Below are positions 25,719 to 33,996 of a DNA stretch of 64,000 nt, one piece after another (the first letter of the stretch is position 1; every line of letters begins with the position of its first letter). This stretch comes from Acrocarpospora pleiomorpha (GTDB taxonomy: Bacteria; Actinomycetota; Actinomycetes; Streptosporangiales; Streptosporangiaceae), in contig NZ_BLAF01000045.1 in the NCBI RefSeq assembly GCF_009687885.1, positions 1-64,000 on the forward strand. Reading direction: 5' to 3'. The notes under the pieces were generated by a model that was not told where the DNA came from, did not search any database, and saw nothing but the letters and a program-made list of their open reading frames with translations. The position numbers and the translations under genes are program-made.

Positions 25719-26915
25719 GTGAGCAAGCGCGTACGAGCCCACGGCATGAGCCTCGCGTTCGGTGGAGGTGGTTCGGATTCCCCGCAGATTCCACGATGGA
25801 TGGCTCAAGTAGTGGTGAGCGTGCTCGCCGTGTTTCTGGCCGTGATCGTCTGGCATGTCCTGGTCGACGACTACGGCGTTCGCAACGTCTCGGCGGCGAC
25901 GTTGGGCCTGGCCGTGGCGATTTCCGTGGTCTTGTCCAGGTTCCAGGCCAGGTTGGCCTGGTGGCTGTCGCTGGCGGCAGCCGTACTGTCCGCCGTGGTA
26001 TCCCACGATGCGCTGCAGGGTGCGGTGTGGCCCGCTCCGGTGCTGGCGGCCCATGCCGTCGTCCTGGCGCTGGTGGGCTTCGAAGCTCGAGTCCGCCTGC
26101 TGGTCGAGATGTGGGTGCTCACGCTGATGGCGGGGGTCGCGCTGTGGGCGTTGCTGCCCGGCGAGCAGACGCTGATCGGACTCGGGGACATGTCCCTGCT
26201 GTCGGGCATGGCGCTCACGACCGTGTACGCGCTGCGCAGGGCGGCGCTGGCCGACCGGAGAACGAAGAACGAACAGGCCCGATCCGCTCTGCTGGCCGAA
26301 CGCACCCGGATAGCCCGGGAACTGCATGATGTGGTCGCCCACCACATGTCGGTCGTGGCGGTCCAGGCCGAGGCGGCGCCGTACCGCGTCCCCGACCCTC
26401 CCCCAGAGCTGGCCCGCAGCTTCGCCACCATCCGGGCCAGCGCCGTGGAGGCGCTCACGGAACTCCATCGGGTCCTTGGCCTGCTGCGGAACGACACCTC
26501 CGACGAGTCGAGCCCGCAGCCTACGCTGGATCGCCTGCGGGAACTGGTGGGCCGGGTAGAGGCAGCGGGAACGCCGGTGACCTTGCGGATCGAGGGCAGG
26601 CGGCGCTCGCTTCCCTCGGGTGTGGAACTGTCGGCCTATCGGATCGTGCAGGAGGCGCTGAGCAATGCCCTCCAGCACGCGCAAGGCGCCGAACTCCAGG
26701 TCCAGGTGACCTACGGATCGGACGTCCTTGACCTCCGGGTGGAGAACGGCCAGCCGGCAACCCCGCCCCGGCCGTCCACGCGCCCCGGGCACGGGCTGCT
26801 CGGCATGCGAGAACGCGTCGCCATGCTCAACGGGGAGCTGACCGCAGGCCCGCGGGCGGGTGGCGGCTATGCCCTGACTGTTCGGTTGCCGCTTGTGGAG
26901 ACGGAGGACACGTGA
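25719..26915 (+). CDS. Two-component sensor histidine kinase (NarL-type partner)
   Basis: This 398-residue kinase has about four to five N-terminal membrane helices and almost no extracytoplasmic sensor. A HisKA_3 dimerisation domain with His203 in ARELHDVVAHH follows, then a HATPase_c domain (ELSAYRIVQEALSNALQHA and GHGLLGMRERV). The architecture is that of DesK-like actinobacterial kinases sensing a membrane-level signal. The GTG at 25719 has a GGGAGA ribosome site. Its stop overlaps the response-regulator start by 4 bp, so the two are co-translated partners. Confidence 0.9.
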   Translation: MSKRVRAHGMSLAFGGGGSDSPQIPRWMAQVVVSVLAVFLAVIVWHVLVDDYGVRNVSAATLGLAVAISVVLSRFQARLAWWLSLAAAVLSAVVSHDALQGAVWPAPVLAAHAVVLALVGFEARVRLLVEMWVLTLMAGVALWALLPGEQTLIGLGDMSLLSGMALTTVYALRRAALADRRTKNEQARSALLAERTRIARELHDVVAHHMSVVAVQAEAAPYRVPDPPPELARSFATIRASAVEALTELHRVLGLLRNDTSDESSPQPTLDRLRELVGRVEAAGTPVTLRIEGRRRSLPSGVELSAYRIVQEALSNALQHAQGAELQVQVTYGSDVLDLRVENGQPATPPRPSTRPGHGLLGMRERVAMLNGELTAGPRAGGGYALTVRLPLVETEDT

Positions 26916-27598
26916 CGCCGATCCGCGTGCTGATCGCCGACGATCAGGCCATGGTTCGTGAGGCATTCACGGTCCTGCTGAACGCCCAGCCCGATATCGA
27001 GGTGGTCGGTGAGGCCGTCGACGGGCTGGACGCCCTGGCCAAGGTCGCCGCGTTGCGGCCCGACGTGGTGCTGATGGATGTGCGCATGCCGGAACTCGAC
27101 GGCTTGGCGGCCACCCGTCGCATCGCGGGCCAGACCAAGGTGCTGATTCTCACCACCTTCGACTTGGACGAGTACGTCTATGAGGCGCTTCGGGCGGGCG
27201 CCAGCGGATTCCTGTTGAAGAAGGCGACCGCGCGGGAACTCGCCGACGCCGTCCGCGTCGTCGCGAATGGGGATGCGATGCTGGCACCGTCCGTCACGCG
27301 CCGGCTCATCAGCACCTTCACCCGGCTCGGCCCGCCGCGGCCCTTCAACGGCGACCGGTGCGGCCCGCTGACCCAACGCGAGAGCGAGATCCTCGCGCTC
27401 ATCGCCCACGGGCTGTCCAACACCGAGATCGCCGCCCAGCTCGTTATCGCCGAGCAGACCGTGAAATCCCATGTCAGCAACATCCTGACCAAGCTCGGCC
27501 TGCGGGACCGGACGCAGGCCGCGGTGCACGCGTTCCAAACCGGGCTGGTCACCCCCTACGGCGGAGCTAGATCCGATGATCCCTCCGCAGCGCCATGA
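26912..27598 (+). CDS. LuxR/NarL-family response regulator
   Basis: A 228-residue regulator with an N-terminal receiver domain (VLIADDQAMVREAF). The phospho-acceptor is Asp56 in LMDVRMPELDG and the conserved Lys lies in GFLLKKAT. A C-terminal LuxR-type helix-turn-helix follows (LTQRESEILALIAHGLSNTEIA). Its GTG overlaps the kinase stop codon. Target genes cannot be read from the sequence; it is not obviously linked to the sugar loci on either side. Confidence 0.92.
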   Translation: MTPIRVLIADDQAMVREAFTVLLNAQPDIEVVGEAVDGLDALAKVAALRPDVVLMDVRMPELDGLAATRRIAGQTKVLILTTFDLDEYVYEALRAGASGFLLKKATARELADAVRVVANGDAMLAPSVTRRLISTFTRLGPPRPFNGDRCGPLTQRESEILALIAHGLSNTEIAAQLVIAEQTVKSHVSNILTKLGLRDRTQAAVHAFQTGLVTPYGGARSDDPSAAP

Positions 27599-27632
27599 CC
27601 TCCCGTAGGGCCGGCTCGTAGGTTCCGGTTGT

Positions 27633-28310
27633 GTGACCATTCCAGACCAGATGCATCGCGCCCTCTTCAAGACGGTCTCGCTCCTCGCTCCCGGTGTCCA
27701 GGGAGCGTTGCTGCGCAGGTACTTCGACTGGTGGCACCGGCGCCCCGACCCGTGGTCGCTCGCCACCGACTCCCGCGAACAGCACAAGTACCTGGCCACT
27801 CTCGACCAGGTGCCGGCTGGCGCCTACCCCCGGATCGTGGAGGTGGGCTGCAGTGAAGGGGTCTTCACCGAACTTCTCGCCCAGGCCCATCCCGCTGCGG
27901 AGATCACCGGAATCGACATCTCCGGACGAGCCCTGAAACGCGCGCGACGGCGTACCGAAAGGTACGGCACGCGGGTGCGGTTCGCGCAGGCCGACGTCCT
28001 GGAGTATGAGGAGCGAGCTCGGTTCGAGCTCGTGTTCTGCGCGGAGACGTTGTACTACCTCGGGCGGCAGGACCGGCTCCGCCGTGCCTCGGCGCGGCTT
28101 CGCTCGTTGACCGCGCCGGGCGGCATCCTGGTCCTGGTGCATCCCTGGCCGGAGGCTGAGCTGCTGCACGCGGACACCGACCGGACGTTCTCGAAGATCA
28201 GCGAACGAGTCGAAGCGAACGCCGCACGTCCCTTCGCGGTCGCCGTTTACCAGAACGATCAGGCCGCCCTTGAGACGGATCCCTCGTCCATGTCGTCCAG
28301 GCGGTCGTAG
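27633..28310 (+). CDS. NodS-like SAM-dependent methyltransferase
   Basis: This 225-residue protein resembles the NodS/SAM-methyltransferase group. It has an N-terminal helical region (YFDWWHRRPDPWSLATD), motif I (IVEVGCSEGVFTELLA), the acidic strand (ITGIDISGRAL) and motif II (FELVFCAETLYYLGR). The acceptor substrate is unknown. GTG 27633 starts 35 bp after the response-regulator gene and lacks a strong ribosome site. The last 25 residues are low in similarity to anything I recognise. Confidence 0.8.
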   Translation: MTIPDQMHRALFKTVSLLAPGVQGALLRRYFDWWHRRPDPWSLATDSREQHKYLATLDQVPAGAYPRIVEVGCSEGVFTELLAQAHPAAEITGIDISGRALKRARRRTERYGTRVRFAQADVLEYEERARFELVFCAETLYYLGRQDRLRRASARLRSLTAPGGILVLVHPWPEAELLHADTDRTFSKISERVEANAARPFAVAVYQNDQAALETDPSSMSSRRS

Positions 28311-28341
28311 GCAATGGCCTGCACGATCCGAGCGGTGCCAG

Positions 28342-28539
28342 TCACATGATTTCCGGGGAGGCTTCCCAGTCGCGGCAGGGGATGACCGCGTAGTGGCGGT
28401 AGAGGACGGCGACGGGGCCCTGGCCGGACATGGCGCCGCGTAGTTCTATGGATTCCGTGTAGGGGCCGCAGACGCAGTCTGGGCTGCCCTCGTGGGGGAT
28501 CACGTCGTCTGTGGGCAGGACGTGCACGAATTTGGACAT
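28342..28539 (-). CDS. Small conserved actinobacterial protein (unknown function)
   Basis: This 65-residue protein begins MSKFVHVLPTDDVIPHEG and carries CVCGP. The pattern V-P-x-D-D-x-I-x-H followed by CxCGP is one I associate with small actinobacterial proteins, many in or near phage-type DNA. Two cysteines and several histidines could bind a metal. The ATG at 28539 has a GGGGAA sequence upstream. It stands alone on the minus strand between a methyltransferase and the GH31 operon. Confidence 0.6.
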   Translation of the reverse strand: MSKFVHVLPTDDVIPHEGSPDCVCGPYTESIELRGAMSGQGPVAVLYRHYAVIPCRDWEASPEIM

Positions 28540-28654
28540 CTCATTCCCCGCTTTGCTCTGGCTAAGTTCTCAAGTTACCACATAGCGGGACAAACCGGGC
28601 AAGTGCTTGGGGTGGGCTTGGTCTGCGGGTCTGGTGGACGGCCACGTCACAGCG

Positions 28655-28685
28655 TTGACGTTTGTTGGGATGGACGGCAAACTAA
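28655..28685. promoter_or_regulatory. GH31 operon promoter with putative ROK-type operator (site 2)
   Basis: TTGACG at 28655-28660 can serve as a -35 for the GH31 operon. Overlapping the expected -10 is a 26-bp element at 28660-28685. On the minus strand it reads TTAGTTTGCCGTCCATCC and then CAACAAAC. It is an imperfect inverted repeat and matches the elements at 13759-13784 and 58381-58406 (18 of 26 identical positions with the latter). Binding there would block transcription of GH31, the importer and GH3. Confidence 0.55.
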
Positions 28686-28722
28686 TTCGCGAAGTGGTCG
28701 TCTGCTGGGGTGGGGAGTTCTG

Positions 28723-31002
28723 ATGCCGTACCGTCCGCCGTTGGTGGCTCGTGAGTATTTTGTGGCGGATCCGCCGGAGTTGCCGGTTCGGGAGCGGGGG
28801 GAAGGGGGGCTTTCCGCGCTGATCCGGGCCGAGGTGGTGACCGTGGACTGGGCGGGGGTGACGTTCAAGGGGGCCACGTCGGCGGACGAGTCGCTGGTGG
28901 TGCGGATCTGTGCGGCGGGGGAGGGGGTCATCCGGGTCCGGTTGATGCAGGACGCGGACGCCAGGACCCGGTCGGCGCGGGCGATCTCGATGGTGACGCC
29001 GGGGAAGTACCACGCGGTGGTGACGGCGGATGAGAGCCGGGTGGTGCTGAACGCGGGCGGGTTGCGGGTGGAGATCCAGCTGAATCCGTGGAATATGCGG
29101 TTCGTCGATGAGAGCGGGCGGGTGCTGGTCGAGCAGGATCCGGGGCGGCCCGACATCAGCGGGCGGCTGCGTACGCTGCCGTTCGGGCGGTCGACGGTGG
29201 ACGGGACGACCGTGGCCTATCACGAGACGTTCCTGGTGCCGGCGGATGAGGCGTTCTGCGGGTTCGGGGAGTCGTTCACGCCGGTGAACAAGCGCGGGCA
29301 GCGGCCGCTGATGTGGAACTTCGACGCGTTCGGGGCCGAGTCGCAGCGTGCGTACAAGAATGTGCCGTTCTATCTGTCCAGCCGAGGCTACGGGCTCGTC
29401 GTGGACAGTGGCATGCCGGTCGAGTTCGACATGTGCCAGTCCACGCACAGCGACGTGCAGATCGTGGTGCCGGACGATCTGATCGACTACTACGTGCTGG
29501 CGGGGCCGGGGCCCGAGCAGGTGCTGGCGCGGTTCGGCGGGCTGACCGGGAAGCCGGTGCTGCCGCCGAAGTGGGCGTTCGGGGCGTGGATCTCGTCGGG
29601 GTTCTTCCGGGACAGCCAGGAGCGGGTGCTGGAGCGGGCCCGGACGATCCGGACCAAGGGCATTCCGTGTGATGTGCTGCATCTGGACACGTTCTGGCAG
29701 ACCGATGGGCACTGGTCGGATCTGCGGTGGGATCCGGAGGCGTTCCCGGACCCGGCCGGCATGCTGGCCGAGCTGGCCGAGCAGGGCTTCCGCGTCTGCC
29801 TATGGATGAATCCGTATATTTCCCACCTGAGCCCAGCCTTCGCCGACGCCGCCGACGCCGGATATTTCCTGAAGAAGCGTGACGGCGAGGTGTATGTCGC
29901 CGACGTCTGGCATGGCTCCTACCCGGCTTCCGGCATCGTCGACTTCACCAATCCGGACGCGGCCGCCTGGTTCCGAGGCCTGTTGAAGCCCCTCCTCGTG
30001 CAAGGCGTCGCCGTGTTCAAGACCGACTTCGCCGAAGGGGTGCCCGCCGACTCGATCGCCTTCAACGGCATGACCGGCGTCGAGCTCCACAACGTCTACA
30101 CGCTGCTCTTCAACGACCTGGTCGCCGACGTCACCCGGGAAGTCGCCGGGCATGGCATGGTCTGGGCGCGTTCCTCCTACCTGGGCGGGCAGCGCCACTC
30201 CGCCCAGTGGAGCGGCGACGTCGACGCCACCTACCCGGCCATGGGCAGCACGATCCGCGGCGGCCTCTCGCACGGCCTGTCCGGCATCCCGTTCTGGAGC
30301 CACGACGCGGGCGGCTTCACCGGCACGCCCAGCCCGGAGCTGTACATCCGCTGGTCCCAGTTCGGGGCGCTATCTCCGCTGGTGCGCTTCCACGGCACGT
30401 CCAGCCGGGAACCGTGGGAGTTCCCGCCGCATGCCGAGCAGGGCGCGATCGACGCGTTGCGGTTGCGGTATCGGCTCATGCCGTACATCTACAGCGCGGC
30501 GGTGGTCGCGGCTGAGACGGGCGCGCCGATGATGCGAGCGCTCTGCGTCGATTACCCGGATGATCCGGTGGCGTGGCAGGCGGACCTGGAGTACCTGTTC
30601 GGTACGGATCTGCTTGTCGCGCCGATGACCTCGGCCGATGGTTCCCGGAGCGTTTACCTGCCCGCGGGGTCGTGGGTGGACTACTGGACCGGCGAGGTCC
30701 TGACCGGTGGGCGGTATTTCCCCGTCTCGCCGCACCTTGACCGCATCCCGCTGTACGTCCGGTACGGCGCGCTCATCCCCACGACCACCCCGGGCGACAC
30801 GGTGGCCGACGATCCGGACATCACCCTTGTCGTGTACGGGCTGCCTGAAGGCACAAGCCGTACCGAAATAAGGGACTTGGACGGAACGACCACCGTGACC
30901 GCGGCGGTGGACGGAGACCGGCTGGTGGTCAGAGCCGACGGTCCCAAGCGGATCTCCCACGTCGAGCTCGTCGGCGCGACCGCCGAGTCCGTCATTCTCT
31001 AG
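28723..31002 (+). CDS. GH31 alpha-xylosidase (YicI-like)
   Basis: A 759-residue cytoplasmic GH31 enzyme. The predicted nucleophile is Asp435 in KTDFAEG, the form found in YicI-type alpha-xylosidases, and the acid/base is Asp499 in WSGDVDATY. The N-terminal beta domain (GFGESFTPVNKRG) and HLDTFWQTDGHW substrate loop also fit. It would remove alpha-1,6-xylose from xyloglucan oligosaccharides after import. ATG 28723 has GGGGAG 5 nt upstream and opens an operon of GH31, binding protein, two permeases and GH3, under a promoter with the putative ROK operator. Confidence 0.92.
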   Translation: MPYRPPLVAREYFVADPPELPVRERGEGGLSALIRAEVVTVDWAGVTFKGATSADESLVVRICAAGEGVIRVRLMQDADARTRSARAISMVTPGKYHAVVTADESRVVLNAGGLRVEIQLNPWNMRFVDESGRVLVEQDPGRPDISGRLRTLPFGRSTVDGTTVAYHETFLVPADEAFCGFGESFTPVNKRGQRPLMWNFDAFGAESQRAYKNVPFYLSSRGYGLVVDSGMPVEFDMCQSTHSDVQIVVPDDLIDYYVLAGPGPEQVLARFGGLTGKPVLPPKWAFGAWISSGFFRDSQERVLERARTIRTKGIPCDVLHLDTFWQTDGHWSDLRWDPEAFPDPAGMLAELAEQGFRVCLWMNPYISHLSPAFADAADAGYFLKKRDGEVYVADVWHGSYPASGIVDFTNPDAAAWFRGLLKPLLVQGVAVFKTDFAEGVPADSIAFNGMTGVELHNVYTLLFNDLVADVTREVAGHGMVWARSSYLGGQRHSAQWSGDVDATYPAMGSTIRGGLSHGLSGIPFWSHDAGGFTGTPSPELYIRWSQFGALSPLVRFHGTSSREPWEFPPHAEQGAIDALRLRYRLMPYIYSAAVVAAETGAPMMRALCVDYPDDPVAWQADLEYLFGTDLLVAPMTSADGSRSVYLPAGSWVDYWTGEVLTGGRYFPVSPHLDRIPLYVRYGALIPTTTPGDTVADDPDITLVVYGLPEGTSRTEIRDLDGTTTVTAAVDGDRLVVRADGPKRISHVELVGATAESVIL

Positions 31003-31010
31003 GAGTCGCA

Positions 31011-32306
31011 ATGCGTAAATCCCCACTCATCGTTCTCATGGTGGCCGCGCTGGCCGCCTGTGGGGGCACCGATAGCACCACCCCCCAATCATCCGGCGGG
31101 ACTCAGGCCAAGACGTTCACGCTCTGGCACTACGAGGGCGCCGACAGCGCGATGGGCAAGGCCTGGGCCGAGTCGATCAAGAAGTTCGAGGCATCCCACC
31201 CGGGCGTCACGGTGAAGTTCGAGGAGAAGGGCTTCGAGCAGATCCAGAAGACCGCCGGAATGGTGCTCAACTCCGATGAAGCGCCCGATCTCATGGAGTA
31301 CAACAAGGGCAACGCGACCGCCGGGCTGCTGTCCAAGCAGGGGCTTTTAACCGATCTGACCGAGCAGGCGACCCAGCGCGGCTGGGACAAGGCGCTGTCG
31401 GCGTCCCTGCAGACCACCGCGAAATACGACGAGCGCGGCATCATGGGCTCCGGCAAGTGGTTCGGCATCCCGAACTACGCCGAATACGTGATGGTCTACT
31501 ACAACAAGGACCTCTTCGCGAAGCACAAAGTGGAAGTCCCGACCACGTACGAGCAGTTCACCGCCGCTCTGGACACCTTCGTCAAGGACGGCGTGACGCC
31601 GATCGCCAACGCGGGCGCCGAATACCCGGCCCAGCAGATCTTCTACCTGCTCGCCCTGAGCAAGGCACAACGCCCGTGGGTGGACAGCTATCAGCTCTAT
31701 AAGGGCAAAGTCGATTTCCACGGGCCAGAACTCACCTATGCCGCCAACACCTACGCCGACTGGGTGAAGAAGGGCTACGTCGACAAGGACTCCGCCGGGA
31801 TCAAGGCCGAGGACATGGGCGTCGCGTTCATGAGCGGCAAGTTCCCCATCATGGTGTCCGGTTCCTGGTGGTACGGCAGGGTGCAGTCGACGGTCAAGGA
31901 CTTCGAGTGGGGGTCCTTCCTCTGGCCGGGCAACCAGATGGCGCCGGGCTCCTCGGGCAACATCTGGGTGGTGCCGGAGAAGGCCAAGAACAAGGATCTC
32001 GCCTACGACTTCATCGACATCACGATGAGCAAGGAGATCCAGAACCTGCTGGGCAACTCGGGCGGGCTGCCGGTGGCGGCCGATCCGGCGGCGATCACCG
32101 ACGCCAAGAGCAAGGAGCTGGTGGAGAACTTCAACAAGCTGTCCGCGCAGGACGGCCTGGCGTTCTATCCGGATTGGCCGGCTCCGGGGTACTACGACGT
32201 GATGGTGGCCGGCGTACAGGGGCTGATCAACGGGACCGCGCCCGGCGCGGTGCTGGACGAGATCGCCGGGCCCTACAACGAGAATCTGGCGGATATCGGC
32301 GGATGA
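31011..32306 (+). CDS. Sugar-binding lipoprotein of ABC importer
   Basis: This 431-residue family 1 solute-binding protein has a lipoprotein signal ending in the lipobox LAAC (MRKSPLIVLMVAALAACGG). The body has typical features (TLWHYEGADSAMGKAWAES; VMVYYNKDLFAKH; GSWWYG). It follows GH31 by 8 bp with an AGGAG ribosome site and overlaps the first permease by 4 bp. The likely cargo is xyloglucan-derived oligosaccharide, inferred from GH31 and GH3 in the same operon. Confidence 0.9.
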   Translation: MRKSPLIVLMVAALAACGGTDSTTPQSSGGTQAKTFTLWHYEGADSAMGKAWAESIKKFEASHPGVTVKFEEKGFEQIQKTAGMVLNSDEAPDLMEYNKGNATAGLLSKQGLLTDLTEQATQRGWDKALSASLQTTAKYDERGIMGSGKWFGIPNYAEYVMVYYNKDLFAKHKVEVPTTYEQFTAALDTFVKDGVTPIANAGAEYPAQQIFYLLALSKAQRPWVDSYQLYKGKVDFHGPELTYAANTYADWVKKGYVDKDSAGIKAEDMGVAFMSGKFPIMVSGSWWYGRVQSTVKDFEWGSFLWPGNQMAPGSSGNIWVVPEKAKNKDLAYDFIDITMSKEIQNLLGNSGGLPVAADPAAITDAKSKELVENFNKLSAQDGLAFYPDWPAPGYYDVMVAGVQGLINGTAPGAVLDEIAGPYNENLADIGG

Positions 32307-33160
32307 GGTCGCGGGGATACTGGCTCTATCTGATCCCCAGCCTCGTGTTGTTCGTCGGTGTGATCGTGGCGCCGTTCCTGATGAACGTCGCCACGAGCTT
32401 CACCCGCTGGTCGGGGGTGGGCACGCCGGAATGGATCGGGTTCGAGAACTACGCCAGGCTGCTGAAGGATGAGCGGTTCTGGGCGTCATTTCAGCACAAC
32501 GTGGCGCTGATCCTGGCGATGGCGGTGGTGCCCACCCTGCTCGGGCTGGTGCTCGCCGCCGCGCTGTTCGACTACATCGCCAAGAAGTTCGGGCCGCGTA
32601 CGGCGTCCGCGTTGCGGGCGGCCTTCTACCTGCCGCAGGTGCTGCCGGTGGCGATCGCGGGCGTGGTGTGGGGGTGGCTGCTGAATCCCTCGTACGGCGC
32701 CGTGAACGAGATCTTCGGACTCGACGTCAACTGGCTGGGCGATCCGTCGATCGCGCTGGCCACGGTGATGGCGATCATGGTGTGGTTCCAGCTGGGGTAT
32801 CCGGTGGTGATCTTCATGGCCGGGTTGCAGCGGGTGGATCCGGCGCTGTACGAGGCGGCGGAGATCGACGGCGCTTCCTGGTGGCGGCGGTTCTGGCACA
32901 TCACCGTGCCGCAGATCCGGCCGGAGTTCTTCGTGGTGCTGCTGACCTGCACGATCGCCGCCCTGAAGGTGTTCGGGCCGATCTTCGTCCTGACCCGCGG
33001 GGGACCGGCGGGGGCGACCATGGTGCCGTCGTATTTCTCGTATCTGAACTTCTTCCAGCGGGTCAATGTCGGGTACGGCTCCGCGATCGCGACCGTGCTG
33101 GCGCTGATCATCGTCGTGGTGACGTTCCTGTTCCTGCGGGTTCAGGAGCGTGAGACGTGA
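32303..33160 (+). CDS. Carbohydrate ABC permease (MalF type)
   Basis: A 285-residue CUT1 membrane permease with about six transmembrane helices. The first starts almost at the N-terminus (YWLYLIPSLVLFVGVIVAPF), and the EAA loop is LYEAAEIDGASWWRRFWHIT. ATG 32303 overlaps the preceding stop (ATGA), which selects this start over upstream in-frame codons. Confidence 0.9.
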   Translation: MRSRGYWLYLIPSLVLFVGVIVAPFLMNVATSFTRWSGVGTPEWIGFENYARLLKDERFWASFQHNVALILAMAVVPTLLGLVLAAALFDYIAKKFGPRTASALRAAFYLPQVLPVAIAGVVWGWLLNPSYGAVNEIFGLDVNWLGDPSIALATVMAIMVWFQLGYPVVIFMAGLQRVDPALYEAAEIDGASWWRRFWHITVPQIRPEFFVVLLTCTIAALKVFGPIFVLTRGGPAGATMVPSYFSYLNFFQRVNVGYGSAIATVLALIIVVVTFLFLRVQERET

Positions 33161-33969
33161 GACGGTACTCGCTGCTGGCCGCACTGATTGTCCTGGCATT
33201 TGTCATGCTATTTCCGTTCTTGTTGGTGGGGGTCAACGCGTTCAAGTCTCCGGCGGAGTACTCGTCCGGGGGGCCGCTGGCGTTGCCTGACGGGATTTAT
33301 CTCGACGGGATCGTAGATTTCTGGAATCGCGTGGATTTCGCCCGCAAGCTCTGGAACAGCCTGCTGATCAGTGGGTGTGTGGCGGTGGGCGCGGTGGCGT
33401 TGTCCGTGCTCAACGCGTACGCGCTGGGGATCGGGCGGGTGCGCGGGCGGCTCTGGATCCTGGTCGTGTTCCTGGTGGCGAACACGCTGCCGCAGGAGGC
33501 GCTCGTCTATCCGCTGTACTACCTGGCCAAACAGGTCGGCCTCTACGACAGCCGCCTCTTCGTGATCCTGATATTTACCGTTATTCAGGCAGCTTTCGGG
33601 ACATATCTGCTTTCGGCGGTGCTGGGGAGGTTTCCGGCCGAGATCCTGGAGGCCGCCGCCATCGACGGCGCGAGCAAGTGGCGGGCGCTGTGGCGGATCG
33701 TGGTGCCGATCAGCCGGCCCACGCTGTCGGTGCTGCTCATCTTCTTCTTCATCTGGACCTGGAACGAGTTCTTCCTGCCCCTGGTCTTCCTGATCTCCAA
33801 CGACAACCAGACCGTGCCGGTCGCGCTCGGCGTGCTGCAGGGCGACCGGCTGATGGACGCCACCATGTCCAGCGCCTCCGCGCTGCTCGGCATCGTGCCC
33901 GCCGTGGTGTTCTTCCTGATCTTCCAGCGGACCCTCACCCGCGGGATCACCGTGGGCGCCATCAAATAG
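33157..33969 (+). CDS. Carbohydrate ABC permease (MalG type)
   Basis: A 270-residue CUT1 permease with about six membrane segments; the EAA loop is ILEAAAIDGASKWRALWRIV. The GTG at 33157 overlaps the stop of the partner permease. As in the other importer operons of this window, no ATPase gene is present, so a shared ATPase encoded elsewhere is expected. Confidence 0.9.
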   Translation: MRRYSLLAALIVLAFVMLFPFLLVGVNAFKSPAEYSSGGPLALPDGIYLDGIVDFWNRVDFARKLWNSLLISGCVAVGAVALSVLNAYALGIGRVRGRLWILVVFLVANTLPQEALVYPLYYLAKQVGLYDSRLFVILIFTVIQAAFGTYLLSAVLGRFPAEILEAAAIDGASKWRALWRIVVPISRPTLSVLLIFFFIWTWNEFFLPLVFLISNDNQTVPVALGVLQGDRLMDATMSSASALLGIVPAVVFFLIFQRTLTRGITVGAIK

Positions 33970-33996
33970 CCGCCATCCTGACCTGGAGGCTTTCCC